From Gammaproteobacteria bacterium (GTDB lineage Bacteria; Pseudomonadota; Gammaproteobacteria; HK1): 64,000 nt of DNA. Positions 8,274-17,118 of the stretch are shown one piece after another (position 1 is the first letter of the stretch; the number at the start of each line of letters is the position of its first letter). The translations under genes and the position numbers were made by a program. The stretch spans positions 1-64,000 of the forward strand of contig JAJFJT010000023.1 of the NCBI GenBank assembly GCA_021773795.1, read 5' to 3'. The notes under the pieces were generated by a model that did not search any database, was not told where the DNA came from, and worked only from the letters and a program-made list of their open reading frames with translations.

Positions 8274-9299
8274 ATGGACGCTATAGTTCTTCAAATTCTC
8301 AACGGGCTCGATAAGGGTGGTGCCTACGCGTTGATTGCGCTGGGCTTGACCCTGACCTTTGGCACCCTGGGTGTGGTCAATTTTGCCCACGGGGCGCTCT
8401 TCATGCTGGGTGCTTTTTGTGCCGTATCGTTTAATAAGCTGATCAGCCTGGAACAGGTGATACTGGACGCCACCCAAAAAACCGCTTGGGGCACTGCATT
8501 GGAAGTCCGCACACCCTACGTCGAGGTCTGGCTCGGTGATGTGGGTACGGCGTTACTCAATTATTCAGTACCACTTTCGATTTTATTTACTATTCCCGTT
8601 ATGTTGATTTTCGGGGTGATAATGGAGCGCGGGCTGATCAAGCATTTCTATAATCGGCCCCATGCGGACCAGATTCTGGTTACCTTCGGCCTGGCTATTG
8701 TGTTGCAGGAAATTATCAAACATTACTTCGGGGCAAATCCGATCCCGCAAGTTGCCCCGGATATCGTCGCTGGCAGTGCCAACATCGGCCTCTGGATTGG
8801 GCTGGGCGATAGTGTCGTGTATCCGTGGTGGAGACTGGTCTATTTCGCATTTTCAGCCATTGTGATCTTCGGTGTGTTTGCCTTCCTGCAATTCACCACC
8901 TTTGGCATGGTGGTCCGTGCCGGCATGCGTGATCGGGAAATGGTCAGCTTGCTTGGCATCAATATAGAAAGGCGCTTCACCATTATTTTTGGCCTGGCGG
9001 CTATTGTGGCGGGCATGGCCGGCGCCATGTATACCCCAATCCTTCCGCCTGATTACCACATGGGCATGGATTTTCTGGTGCTGTCATTCGTTGTGGTGGT
9101 GGTTGGTGGTATGGGCTCGCTTGGTGGTGCGGTGGCGGCCGGATTCTTGCTGGGTGTGCTGCAGTCCTTCGCCTCCATGAATGAAATCAAAAGCATTATC
9201 CCGGGCATCGATCAAATTATTATTTATCTGGTTGCGGTGGTCATTCTGCTGACGCTGCCACGTGGTCTCATGGGTCGCAAAGGCGTCATGGAGGATTAG
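8274..9299 (+). CDS. Branched-chain-type ABC transporter permease, LivH-like
   Basis: A 341-residue inner-membrane permease of the LivH family. The N-terminus (LNGLDKGGAYALIALGLTLT, then FGTLGVVNFAHGALFMLGAF) is the canonical LivH opening, and the C-terminal half holds the EAA-like loop region and GGMGSLGGAVAAG. It has about eight membrane segments. A 40-residue periplasmic insert after the second or third segment makes it a little longer than E. coli LivH. It is the second gene of the uptake operon. The following livM gene has been pushed 141 bp away by a MITE. Confidence 0.9.
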   Translation: MDAIVLQILNGLDKGGAYALIALGLTLTFGTLGVVNFAHGALFMLGAFCAVSFNKLISLEQVILDATQKTAWGTALEVRTPYVEVWLGDVGTALLNYSVPLSILFTIPVMLIFGVIMERGLIKHFYNRPHADQILVTFGLAIVLQEIIKHYFGANPIPQVAPDIVAGSANIGLWIGLGDSVVYPWWRLVYFAFSAIVIFGVFAFLQFTTFGMVVRAGMRDREMVSLLGINIERRFTIIFGLAAIVAGMAGAMYTPILPPDYHMGMDFLVLSFVVVVVGGMGSLGGAVAAGFLLGVLQSFASMNEIKSIIPGIDQIIIYLVAVVILLTLPRGLMGRKGVMED

Positions 9300-9306
9300 G
9301 GCTTAT

Positions 9307-9447
9307 GGGCACCTCTAAAAATACAATCGTCGTCGCAATACTACGTTTCTCGCAAAAAAGTTTCGCTCACATATCAAATATATGCTGCGTTCAACTTTTT
9401 TACCCAGGCCTTGTCTTGCCTAGAAACCTGGATTTTTAGAGGCACCC
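9307..9447 (+). mobile_element. MITE family B, copy 1, inserted at the livM start codon
   Basis: A 141-bp element with terminal repeats GGGCACCTCTAAAAAT and ATTTTTAGAGGCACCC. It is flanked by the perfect 4-bp duplication TTAT (9303-9306 and 9448-9451). The right duplication forms the ATG of livM, and the left one joins the element's first G to make a second ATG behind the original ribosome site. That upstream ATG (9305) opens a 44-codon frame across the element, ending TAG at 9437-9439, where the stop overlaps the new Shine-Dalgarno AGAGG. Confidence 0.92.
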
Positions 9448-9449
9448 TT

Positions 9450-10631
9450 ATGTTTGGTACTTCATCGCGTGCTGACTGGTTGTTGCTCATCGCGTTTTCT
9501 GCCTTCGTGCTTGCCGCACCCGTCATCCTGAAGCCATTCGGTGCAGCCTATCCGGATTTGCTGCAAAAATTTGCTATCTACGGGATTTTTGCCATTGGCT
9601 TCAATATTCTGTTTGGTCTTACCGGCTACCTGTCATTCGGCCATGCGGCATTTTTGGGGGTTGGATCTTATGCCTCCGTCTGGATGTTCAAGCTGTTTAC
9701 CATGAACGTCATTCCAGCGGTGCTGTTCTCCATAGTCATCGCCGGCCTTTTTGCCCTGATGATTGGTTTTGTCAGCCTGCGTCGCTCCGGGATCTATTTC
9801 TCGATTCTGACCCTGGCCTTTGCGCAGATGTCCTACAATCTGGCCTATTCGGTGCTGACCCCCATCACTAACGGCGAAACCGGTCTGCAAGTACGTCAAC
9901 TGGTACCAGCTGATCGGGCGGCCGATTATGTTTTCGTCCTTCGTGATGAAGATCTTAGATGGGTTGATCAGGCCTTGGGTGTGGTTGAAGAGGGTATTCC
10001 CATAACCAATCTGTTTGGTATGAAAATGAGTGGCTATCCGGGTTTCTATTTCTGTGCAGTGCTGTTGATCATCTGTTTTTTTATTGCCATGAGAATTTCC
10101 CGCTCGAACTTTGGCATGGTTCTAAAAGCGATCAAGTCGAACCAGAATAGATTGAGCTATACGGGGGTTAATACCCGGCCCTATCTGCTCACCGCTTTTG
10201 TGATTTCAGGGATGTATGCAGGCTTGGCGGGGGCTCTGTTAGCGGTTACCGATCCCCTGGCAGGTGCCGAGCGTATGCAATGGACCGCCTCCGGAGAAGT
10301 GGTGTTGATGACCATCCTGGGTGGTGCGGGTACTTTGCTCGGCCCGGTGTTGGGGGCCGGGATTATCAAATATTTCGAGAATATATTTTCATCGATCAAC
10401 GATACCGTGCTGGAAAATGTATTCTCATTTTTGCCAACCACTCTGCAGGATATGTCGGTTGCGGTGACCGGTATGTTTGTCGGCGAAGGCTGGCATCTCA
10501 CGCTGGGCCTGATGTTCATGATCATCGTAATCTTCCTGCCCGGTGGCCTGATGCAAGGACTGACCCATTTGCTCGGTTCGTTCAAACGCAAATTCTCCAA
10601 CACCGCCGCGTCCACGGACTCTCCGGGTTAG
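9450..10631 (+). CDS. Branched-chain-type ABC transporter permease, LivM-like
   Basis: A 393-residue inner-membrane permease of the LivM family, with [20 protein letters not shown] and [12 protein letters not shown] early, [20 protein letters not shown] in the middle and [12 protein letters not shown] late, as expected. It should pair with the LivH-like protein as the membrane heterodimer. Start ATG at 9450 lies 5 nt after the AGAGG of the upstream MITE end, so its translation signal is now element-derived; an in-frame TTG at 9411 would translate MITE sequence and is unlikely. It is followed by the ATPase gene after 4 bp. Confidence 0.9.
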   Translation: MFGTSSRADWLLLIAFSAFVLAAPVILKPFGAAYPDLLQKFAIYGIFAIGFNILFGLTGYLSFGHAAFLGVGSYASVWMFKLFTMNVIPAVLFSIVIAGLFALMIGFVSLRRSGIYFSILTLAFAQMSYNLAYSVLTPITNGETGLQVRQLVPADRAADYVFVLRDEDLRWVDQALGVVEEGIPITNLFGMKMSGYPGFYFCAVLLIICFFIAMRISRSNFGMVLKAIKSNQNRLSYTGVNTRPYLLTAFVISGMYAGLAGALLAVTDPLAGAERMQWTASGEVVLMTILGGAGTLLGPVLGAGIIKYFENIFSSINDTVLENVFSFLPTTLQDMSVAVTGMFVGEGWHLTLGLMFMIIVIFLPGGLMQGLTHLLGSFKRKFSNTAASTDSPG

Positions 10632-10635
10632 CGCT

Positions 10636-11391
10636 ATGGCTATATTGGAAGTTACAGACGTCAATAAGCGCTTTGGTGGCCTGCGCGCCTTGCATCATCT
10701 CAACCTGCAGGTCGAAGAAGGTACTACGCATGCCATCATTGGCCCGAATGGTGCGGGAAAATCGACTCTGCTCAATTGTTTTGTCGGTCGCTTGATACCG
10801 GAGACTGGCTCAGTGACCTTTGATGGTGCATCACTATTGGGTCAGAAACCGCATCAGATCAATCAATTGGGGGTCTCACGGGTATTTCAGACTCCGGAGA
10901 TTTTTGAGGATTTGACGGTACTTGAAAATGTCATGATTCCCGCCTTCGCCAAGGCTGATGGTGCATTCAGAATCAATGCGTGGCAGCGGATGGAGTCGCG
11001 TGCCGATATATGTGATGAGGCAAAACATATTCTTGAAGAGATGGGGCTGGTGGAGCAAGGAGCCGTGCTTTCCTCGACGCTGTCACGTGGCGATAAGCGG
11101 CGTCTGGAACTGGCCATGTGTCTCATCCAGCATCCCAAATTGCTGTTGCTGGATGAGCCGACAGCCGGCATGTCGCGTGCAGATACCAACAATACCATTG
11201 AGTTGTTGAAGCGGATCTCCGAACGGGGGATTACCAAGATCATTATTGAGCATGATATGCATGTGGTCTTTTCTCTCGCCGACAGGATCTCCGTGTTGGC
11301 GCAGGGAACTGTTATTGCTGAGGGTACGCCCGATGAAATCAAGGGTGATCCGAAAGTCATCGAGGCCTATCTGGGAGGGGAACTGGGGTGA
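10636..11391 (+). CDS. ABC transporter ATP-binding protein, LivG-like
   Basis: A 251-residue ATPase with Walker A GPNGAGKS, signature region LSRGDKRRLELAMCL (a relaxed LSGGQ, with Arg in place of the second residue's usual Gly), Walker B LLLLDEPTAGM and switch His in EHDMHVV. LivG-type proteins energise uptake together with LivF. It overlaps the next gene by 4 bp (ATGA-type junction using GTG), which indicates translational coupling. Confidence 0.9.
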   Translation: MAILEVTDVNKRFGGLRALHHLNLQVEEGTTHAIIGPNGAGKSTLLNCFVGRLIPETGSVTFDGASLLGQKPHQINQLGVSRVFQTPEIFEDLTVLENVMIPAFAKADGAFRINAWQRMESRADICDEAKHILEEMGLVEQGAVLSSTLSRGDKRRLELAMCLIQHPKLLLLDEPTAGMSRADTNNTIELLKRISERGITKIIIEHDMHVVFSLADRISVLAQGTVIAEGTPDEIKGDPKVIEAYLGGELG

Positions 11392-12164
11392 CCACCGCCA
11401 ACATCAAGGAGCCTGCTGACGGGCAGCAATCTGGCAGTGCGACAGGTGCCGGGCAGTCAGAGCCCTTTTTTTCATGCCGCGATATCCACGCCTACTACGG
11501 TGAATCCTACATTGTTCAGGGCATATCCTTCGACGTCGCCGAGCGGGAAATTGTTGCCCTGCTAGGGCGCAACGGTGCCGGCAAGACATCGACCCTGCGC
11601 ACCATCGCCCGCACGGAAGAACCCATGCTTAAGGCTGGCGAGATCTATCTTCGGGGTGAGGCGATTCATGAATTAGGTACCTATCAGGCGGCGCGCACAG
11701 GGATTCAACTGGTGCCAGAGGACCGGCGTGTTATTCCAGGTCTGACGGTAGAGGAAAACCTGCTGTTGGCGCGCATCGCCGAGCCGGTCGGTTGGTCGCT
11801 GGACCGTATTTATCGGCATTTTCCGCGTCTGGTGGAACGCCGTTCTCAGGAAGCGTCAACACTTTCGGGTGGCGAGCAGCAGATGTTAGCGGTAGCAAGA
11901 GCGCTCGCCCGAGATATTAAATTATTGTTGCTTGATGAACCGTATGAAGGTTTGGCGCCCGTTATTGTGTATGAGATTGAACAGATATTGCAGGAAGTCA
12001 AAGAAGCCGGTATTACCACCATCATCGTGGAGCAAAATGCTATCGCAGCACTCAAGCTTGCTGACAGCGCCATCATTCTGGACTCGGGGGAAGTGGCTTT
12101 TCGTGGCTCTGCGCAAGAGGTGCTCGATAACGAAGACCTGCGCCACGAGTATCTGGCACTTTGA
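11388..12164 (+). CDS. ABC transporter ATP-binding protein, LivF-like
   Basis: A 258-residue ATPase with Walker A LGRNGAGKTS, signature LSGGEQQMLAVARAL, Walker B LLLLDEPYEGLAP and switch His replaced by the usual LivF EQN (VEQNAIAAL). The first 25 residues before the ATPase fold are extra and polar (NIKEPADGQQSGSATGAGQ), longer than typical LivF. Start GTG at 11388 overlaps the end of livG. It is the last transporter gene of the operon; a MITE separates it from the response regulator. Confidence 0.9.
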   Translation: MTTANIKEPADGQQSGSATGAGQSEPFFSCRDIHAYYGESYIVQGISFDVAEREIVALLGRNGAGKTSTLRTIARTEEPMLKAGEIYLRGEAIHELGTYQAARTGIQLVPEDRRVIPGLTVEENLLLARIAEPVGWSLDRIYRHFPRLVERRSQEASTLSGGEQQMLAVARALARDIKLLLLDEPYEGLAPVIVYEIEQILQEVKEAGITTIIVEQNAIAALKLADSAIILDSGEVAFRGSAQEVLDNEDLRHEYLAL

Positions 12165-12191
12165 GCCAACACATGGGAAGGAGTGACCAAT

Positions 12192-12331
12192 GGGCACCTC
12201 TAAAAACACACTATCGTCGCAATACGGCGTTTCTCTCAAAAAAGTTTCGCTCACATATCAAACAATATGCTGCGCTCAATTTTTTTAACATGCCTTGTCT
12301 TGCATGGAAACTTGAATTTTTAGAGGTGCCC
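12192..12331 (+). mobile_element. MITE family B, copy 2, inserted at a response-regulator start codon
   Basis: A 140-bp element, same orientation as copy 1, ends GGGCACCTCTAAAAA and ATTTTTAGAGGTGCCC. It is flanked by the perfect duplication CAAT (12188-12191 and 12332-12335). The original strong ribosome site GGAAGGAG (about 12176-12183) is left in front of the element, where it now drives a 32-codon leader frame starting at 12190. The right end supplies AGAGGTG for the ATG at 12334. Confidence 0.92.
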
Positions 12332-12333
12332 CA

Positions 12334-12717
12334 ATGAGTCAATCGATCTTGATCGTCGATGACGAGGCTTACATCGTGACATCGCTCGAATACCTCATGA
12401 AGAGTGGCGGTTTTGAGGTCGAGGTTGCCTATGATGGTGAGCAGGCGCTGACTAAAGTCGCGGAGAAGGCTCCGGATCTGATAATTCTTGATGTCATGAT
12501 GCCCAAGCTTGATGGTTTTGAAGTCTGTGAGAAAATCCGTGCAAACCCATTGTGGAGCGCTGTCCGTATTATCATGTTGACCGCCAAAGATCGGGAAGCA
12601 GAGCGCAACAAGGGCTTGGCCTTGGGTGCCGATGATTATATGACCAAGCCATTTTCTACCCGTGACTTGCTCAAGCGGGTTAAGAAGTTGTTGAGCGAGG
12701 AACGTATAGCAGGCTGA
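12334..12717 (+). CDS. Single-domain response regulator (CheY-like receiver)
   Basis: A 127-residue receiver domain with acidic pocket Asp9/Asp10, phosphoacceptor Asp53 in ILDVMMPKLDG, Thr of the LTAKD segment and Lys in TKPF. There is no DNA-binding output domain, so it must act by protein interaction or as a phosphate relay. It is encoded upstream of a large transporter-like histidine kinase, its probable partner, and before the MITE insertion would have lain 24 bp behind livF in the uptake operon. Confidence 0.9.
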   Translation: MSQSILIVDDEAYIVTSLEYLMKSGGFEVEVAYDGEQALTKVAEKAPDLIILDVMMPKLDGFEVCEKIRANPLWSAVRIIMLTAKDREAERNKGLALGADDYMTKPFSTRDLLKRVKKLLSEERIAG

Positions 12718-12761
12718 ACGCGGGAAAGGAGGTAGGGCTCTTTTGGCAACCGGGAGGTGTC

Positions 12762-13034
12762 ATGAACGGTTCGGAAATTGTGGGTGGACGGTTCGTCGCG
12801 TTATTTTTTTTAGGCATCGTGCTGCTGACACCGCCATTTCTTCTGATTTTCGACCATTCAGCGGAAATCTCTGGTATCCCGGTGTTGTACATCTACCTGT
12901 TTGTCGCATGGGCCGCGCTAATCGCGCTGCTAGCGCTTGCCACTGAGCTGCCTAAGCCACAGCCGCGTGAGGGCGAGAGGGAGGCAGGGGAAGCACTAGG
13001 GTACATCCCGGCCAGGCCGGAAAAGGCGAGCTAG
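12762..13034 (+). CDS. Small two-helix membrane protein upstream of the histidine kinase
   Basis: A 90-residue protein with two hydrophobic helices (roughly residues 8-30 and 40-62) and a charged, Pro/Glu-rich C-terminus. No catalytic motif is recognised. It ends 4 bp before the kinase start, so the two are probably translationally coupled. A small membrane ORF in the same position (CbrX) precedes the SSS-type kinase CbrA in Pseudomonas, and this may be an analogous arrangement; sequence homology was not tested. An SD-like GGGAGG sequence precedes the ATG. Confidence 0.7.
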   Translation: MNGSEIVGGRFVALFFLGIVLLTPPFLLIFDHSAEISGIPVLYIYLFVAWAALIALLALATELPKPQPREGEREAGEALGYIPARPEKAS

Positions 13035-13038
13035 CGGC

Positions 13039-15810
13039 GTGCTGCAGGGATGGTTCATCATTGCCGCAGCATTCGCGTACCTGTGCGTACTTTTTGCAAT
13101 CGCTTACTGGGGTGATAAGCGGGCCGCCGAGAAGCGTAGCATCATCTCCAATCCCTACGTCTACACTCTTTCTATCGCCGTTTATTGTACCTCCTGGACT
13201 TTCTACGGCAGCGTTGGCAGAGCAGCATCAAGCGGTGTGGGATTTTTGCCGATTTATCTGGGCCCCACTCTGACCTTTATCCTCGCATGGTTTGTGCTGG
13301 CCAAAATCATTCGTATCTCCAAGGTTAATCGCATTACCTCAATCGCGGACTTCATCGCTTCTCGCTATGGCAAGAGCTCCTATCTCGGTGGGCTGGTCAC
13401 CATTATCGCCGTCATTGGCATCGTGCCTTACATATCGCTGCAGCTTTCAGCTGTGTCGGACAGCTTTACAGTGCTGACACAATATCCCGTTATTGCGATG
13501 GCGGAGACGGTGCCAAGTGTGCCGATTTTTGCGGACACAGCCTTCTATGTGTCATTGTTCTTGGGAGCATTCGCGATCCTGTTTGGCGCACGGCATCTTG
13601 ATGCAAGTGAGCATCACGAAGGAATGGTCGCTGCCATTGCCTTCGAGTCGGTGGTCAAATTGTTGGCATTCCTTGCCATAGGGGTGTTCGTTACCTATGG
13701 GGTTTACGATGGCTTTGGCGATATCTTCTCGCGGGCACAAGCGACCGAAGGTTTGGCCAGGCTGTTTACCATGGAGGGTGCGGGTGGTTATGGAAGTTGG
13801 GTGTCCCTGACCTTGTTGTCCATGGCTGCGATCATTTTCTTGCCCCGGCAGTTCCAAATGACTGTGGTTGAATGCACCAACGAGAGGCATTTGAAAAAGG
13901 CTGTTTGGCTGTTCCCGCTTTATTTATTTCTAATCAATATATTCGTACTGCCTATCGCCTTTGGTGGTTTGTTGCATTTTCCCCAGGGCGGTGTCAATGC
14001 GGATATGTTCGTGCTGACCTTGCCCATGGCCGAGCACCAGGAAATGCTGGCACTGTTTGCATTTATCGGTGGTCTATCTGCCGCCACCGCGATGATCATT
14101 GTCGCCACCGTTTCGCTTAGCACGATGGTTTCCAACGATCTTGTGATGCCTGTGCTGTTGCGTTTTGCCTGGTTACATCTTTCCCGGCGCTCCGACTTGA
14201 CTGGCCTCATCCTGATAATTCGACGCGCTACCATCGCGATAATTTTACTGATGGGTTATCTCTACGTGCGGCTTATTGGTGATTCCTATGCCCTGGTATC
14301 CATAGGGTTGGTCTCCTTTATCGCAGCGGCTCAGTTTGCCCCGGCTATTATCGGTGGAATTTTTTGGAAAGGTGCTAGCCGGGCCGGTGCCATTGCCGGG
14401 CTTGGTGGCGGATTTTTGCTTTGGGCCTATACACTTCTGGCGCCCTCCTTTGCCCGTTCCGGCCGGCTTCCCGAGAGCTTTCTGCTGGATGGCCCATTGG
14501 GCATTGGCATGCTGAAACCTCAGGCATTGTTCTGGCTCGAGGGCCTCGATCCCACTAGTCACGCCTTGTTTTGGACCATGGTGGTCAATATCGGCCTGTT
14601 TCTGGCCTTTTCCTTATGCACATCACAAAGCATTGTGGAGCGCAGCCAGGCCGTTCAGTTCGTGGATGTCTTCAAGCGAACTGCCACCGGGAGACATACT
14701 TGGCAAGGTCGTGCGACCGTTGGGGAAATCAAACAGCTCCTAGCCCGTTTTATCGGGCGGATTCGTATGGAAAACACCTTCAGTGAGCTTGAAAAGTCGT
14801 TGGTACGGGAACTTCAAGACGACAGCGTGGCGAGTGTCGAGGTGATTGCCTTTGCTGAACGGCAGCTGGCGGGGACCATCGGTGCCGCCTCTGCCCGCAT
14901 CATGCTTGCATCCGTGGTGCGCGAGGAAATGCACGATATGGATGAGATGCTGGAAATTCTTGATGAGGCTTCGCAGGTTATCGAGTATAGCCGTCGTCTG
15001 GAGGAGAAATCGCATCAACTTCAGAGCGTGAGCGATGATCTGAAAGCTGCCAATTTCCAGCTAAAGGAGTTGGACAAACTCAAGGATGAATTTATTTCGA
15101 CTGTGAGTCATGAGTTGAGAACCCCATTGACATCTATCCGCTCATTTTCAGAGATCCTGCATGACAACCCGGACATGCCGGAGGATAAAAAAAATGAATT
15201 TGTTGGGATTATTGTCAAGGAGAGCGAACGCCTGACGCGCCTGCTGGATAACATCCTCGACATTTCCAAGATGGAGGCGGGAAAGCTTGAATGGCAATTG
15301 CAAGTGCTGGACCCCAAAGCAGTGATCGAGGACGCACTTGCGGCGACAGCGGGTCTCTTTCAGAAAGAAGATAATATTCGGCTGCATACCGATTTACCCG
15401 ATAATCTGCCCGCGGTACATGTGGATGCGGACCGGCTAACCCAGGTTCTGGTCAATCTGATCTCCAATGCAGTCAAGTTCTGTGACATGAATGACGGCAC
15501 GGTGTGGATTACCGCAAAGGCCAAAGATGGAGCCTTGTGTGTCAGTGTGCGGGACAACGGAATCGGTATAGCGCCACACGATCATGAGAAGGTCTTCAAA
15601 CGTTTTCAGCAGGCCGGCACGCTGGAGACCCAAAAACCGAGAGGGACCGGGCTTGGTCTTCCCATTAGTGTTGAAATCATCGTTCAGTTTGGGGGCGAGA
15701 TTTGGGTGGATAGCGAAATAGGAGAGGGTGCTACCTTTGAGTTCTGCATTCCAATCGCAGCGGGTGATGGTGATGGCCTTCCCTTTACGAAAGAGGGCGG
15801 CACTGGATAA
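13039..15810 (+). CDS. Sodium/solute-symporter-like sensor histidine kinase (CbrA/CrbS type)
   Basis: The 923-residue product has an N-terminal transporter-like domain of about 12-13 membrane segments (SSS family; VYCTSWTFYGSVG, then TSIADFIASRYGKSS, residues about 1-540), a linker with a predicted coiled coil, a HisKA domain with phosphoacceptor His691 in FISTVSHELRTPLTS, and a HATPase domain with N-box (LVNLISNAVKFC), G1 (DNGIGIAP) and G2 (GTGLGLP). Kinases of this architecture (CbrA, CrbS) sense or transport small nutrients such as His or acetate and control carbon use. The partner is likely the receiver encoded at 12334 or 17115. GTG start at 13039 is 4 bp behind the small membrane gene. 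Confidence 0.88.
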   Translation: MLQGWFIIAAAFAYLCVLFAIAYWGDKRAAEKRSIISNPYVYTLSIAVYCTSWTFYGSVGRAASSGVGFLPIYLGPTLTFILAWFVLAKIIRISKVNRITSIADFIASRYGKSSYLGGLVTIIAVIGIVPYISLQLSAVSDSFTVLTQYPVIAMAETVPSVPIFADTAFYVSLFLGAFAILFGARHLDASEHHEGMVAAIAFESVVKLLAFLAIGVFVTYGVYDGFGDIFSRAQATEGLARLFTMEGAGGYGSWVSLTLLSMAAIIFLPRQFQMTVVECTNERHLKKAVWLFPLYLFLINIFVLPIAFGGLLHFPQGGVNADMFVLTLPMAEHQEMLALFAFIGGLSAATAMIIVATVSLSTMVSNDLVMPVLLRFAWLHLSRRSDLTGLILIIRRATIAIILLMGYLYVRLIGDSYALVSIGLVSFIAAAQFAPAIIGGIFWKGASRAGAIAGLGGGFLLWAYTLLAPSFARSGRLPESFLLDGPLGIGMLKPQALFWLEGLDPTSHALFWTMVVNIGLFLAFSLCTSQSIVERSQAVQFVDVFKRTATGRHTWQGRATVGEIKQLLARFIGRIRMENTFSELEKSLVRELQDDSVASVEVIAFAERQLAGTIGAASARIMLASVVREEMHDMDEMLEILDEASQVIEYSRRLEEKSHQLQSVSDDLKAANFQLKELDKLKDEFISTVSHELRTPLTSIRSFSEILHDNPDMPEDKKNEFVGIIVKESERLTRLLDNILDISKMEAGKLEWQLQVLDPKAVIEDALAATAGLFQKEDNIRLHTDLPDNLPAVHVDADRLTQVLVNLISNAVKFCDMNDGTVWITAKAKDGALCVSVRDNGIGIAPHDHEKVFKRFQQAGTLETQKPRGTGLGLPISVEIIVQFGGEIWVDSEIGEGATFEFCIPIAAGDGDGLPFTKEGGTG

Positions 15811-15835
15811 TGGCCTTGCTCGCAAGGAGAGAAAA

Positions 15836-16261
15836 TTGAAAGAAACCCTGAAGCCAGGAATCCGATATGAGCATACCTTTGTGGTGCCAACATCCAAAAC
15901 CGTTCCAGCCCTTTATCCAGAAGCAGAAGAATTTTTAGCAATGCCTGAGGTGTTTGCTACCGGGTTTTTGGTAGGTTTATTGGAATGGGGCTGTATCAAG
16001 GCAATCAATCCACATCTTGACTGGCCTAAAGAACAAACAGTCGGGACTCATATTAATGTAAGCCATATGGCAGCTACTCCGCCCGGTCTCACGGTTACAG
16101 TGACCGTTGAACTGCTAAATGTTGAGGGAAGAAAACTTGAGTTCTCTGTAAAAGCCCACGACGGAGTGGATTTAATTTCCAAGGGTCTGCATGAGAGATT
16201 CATCATTGTTAAGGAAAAATTTGACACCCGAATGTTCAAGAAGCGTAGTAGCAGTGCATAA
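15836..16261 (+). CDS. Thioesterase, hotdog fold (fluoroacetyl-CoA-thioesterase-like)
   Basis: A 141-residue hotdog protein resembling the FlK-like thioesterase group: KPGIRYEHTFVVP at the start, FATGFLVGLLEWGCIKAI on the central helix with the active-site Glu, GTHINVSHMAATPPG, and ISKGLHERFII near the end. Members hydrolyse short acyl-CoA thioesters. The TTG at 15836 is chosen as start because AAGGAGAG lies just upstream; an ORF start at 15728 would overlap the kinase gene. The position downstream of the kinase suggests it works in short-acyl metabolism with the uptake operon; this is inference. Confidence 0.78.
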   Translation: MKETLKPGIRYEHTFVVPTSKTVPALYPEAEEFLAMPEVFATGFLVGLLEWGCIKAINPHLDWPKEQTVGTHINVSHMAATPPGLTVTVTVELLNVEGRKLEFSVKAHDGVDLISKGLHERFIIVKEKFDTRMFKKRSSSA

Positions 16262-16302
16262 AGGGGAAAAGTCTAAATAGTCGGTTTCAGCAGGGGGAAG
16301 TT

Positions 16303-17118
16303 ATCCCAACACAAGAACAAAAGGCGCAACTATTTCGCGAACTTCATCAGCGGAATACGGCATTCATCATTCCCAATCCGTGGGATGTAGGTACGGCTCG
16401 TCTACTCGAGCAGTTGGCGTTCAAGGCGCTGGCAACCACCAGTGCCGGATATGCCTTTTCGATGGGGCAACGGGATAACACCATTGGTCGTGACGAAACC
16501 ATGGTGCATGTGAGTTCCATTGTGTCAGCAACCGACTTGCCGGTAAGTGCCGATTTGGAAAATGGCTTTGGGGATAGCCCGGAAACAGTTGCTGAAACTA
16601 TCCAGCTGGCTGCCCGGATGGGGTTGGTCGGTGGTTCAATCGAAGATGTCACGAATGATCCGGACCAGCCCGTCTATGAACTGGCATTGGCCGCGGAACG
16701 AATGCAGGCGGCAGCGGAGGCGGCCCATGCCTTGCCTTTCCCTTTTATGCTGACCGGGCGAGCAGATAATTATCTGGTTGGCCGGCCTGATCTCAAAGAT
16801 ACCATCGGGCGGTTGCAGGCCTATCAGGAGGCGGGGGCAGACGTTCTTTATGCCCCCGGCATTTCCAGCAAGGACGACATGGCCGCAATCCTAAAGGCCG
16901 TCGACCGTCCGCTGAATGTGGTTATGGGATTGCAGGGTGTCCGGCTGGACCTCGCGGCGCTTTCGGAGATGGGGGTGCGGCGAGTCAGCGTGGGGAGCGC
17001 GCTTTCCCGCGCTGCCCTTGGGGCCTTTCTTCGCGCCGCCCGGGAAATGCGCGAGCAGGGAAGCTTTGATTTTGCAGATGAAGCAGTGAGCTACGGCGAT
17101 ATCAGCGCGCTATTTTAG
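16303..17118 (+). CDS. Isocitrate lyase/PEP mutase family protein
   Basis: About 271 residues of a TIM-barrel enzyme of the PEP mutase/isocitrate lyase superfamily: FIIPNPWDVGTARLLE, ALATTSAGYAFSMGQRD, LPVSADLENGFGDSPE (metal-binding Asp and Glu), GGSIEDVT and VRRVSVGSALSRA. This subgroup cleaves C-C bonds in oxaloacetate-like acids or is uncharacterised. The family N-terminus is encoded upstream of the first ATG/GTG/TTG (TTG at 16414); the best-placed start is ATC at 16303, 4-5 nt after GGGGGAA, giving (M)PTQEQKAQLFREL. An unconventional start codon or a mutated ATG is therefore likely. It overlaps the convergent receiver gene by 4 bp. Confidence 0.8.
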   Translation: MPTQEQKAQLFRELHQRNTAFIIPNPWDVGTARLLEQLAFKALATTSAGYAFSMGQRDNTIGRDETMVHVSSIVSATDLPVSADLENGFGDSPETVAETIQLAARMGLVGGSIEDVTNDPDQPVYELALAAERMQAAAEAAHALPFPFMLTGRADNYLVGRPDLKDTIGRLQAYQEAGADVLYAPGISSKDDMAAILKAVDRPLNVVMGLQGVRLDLAALSEMGVRRVSVGSALSRAALGAFLRAAREMREQGSFDFADEAVSYGDISALF

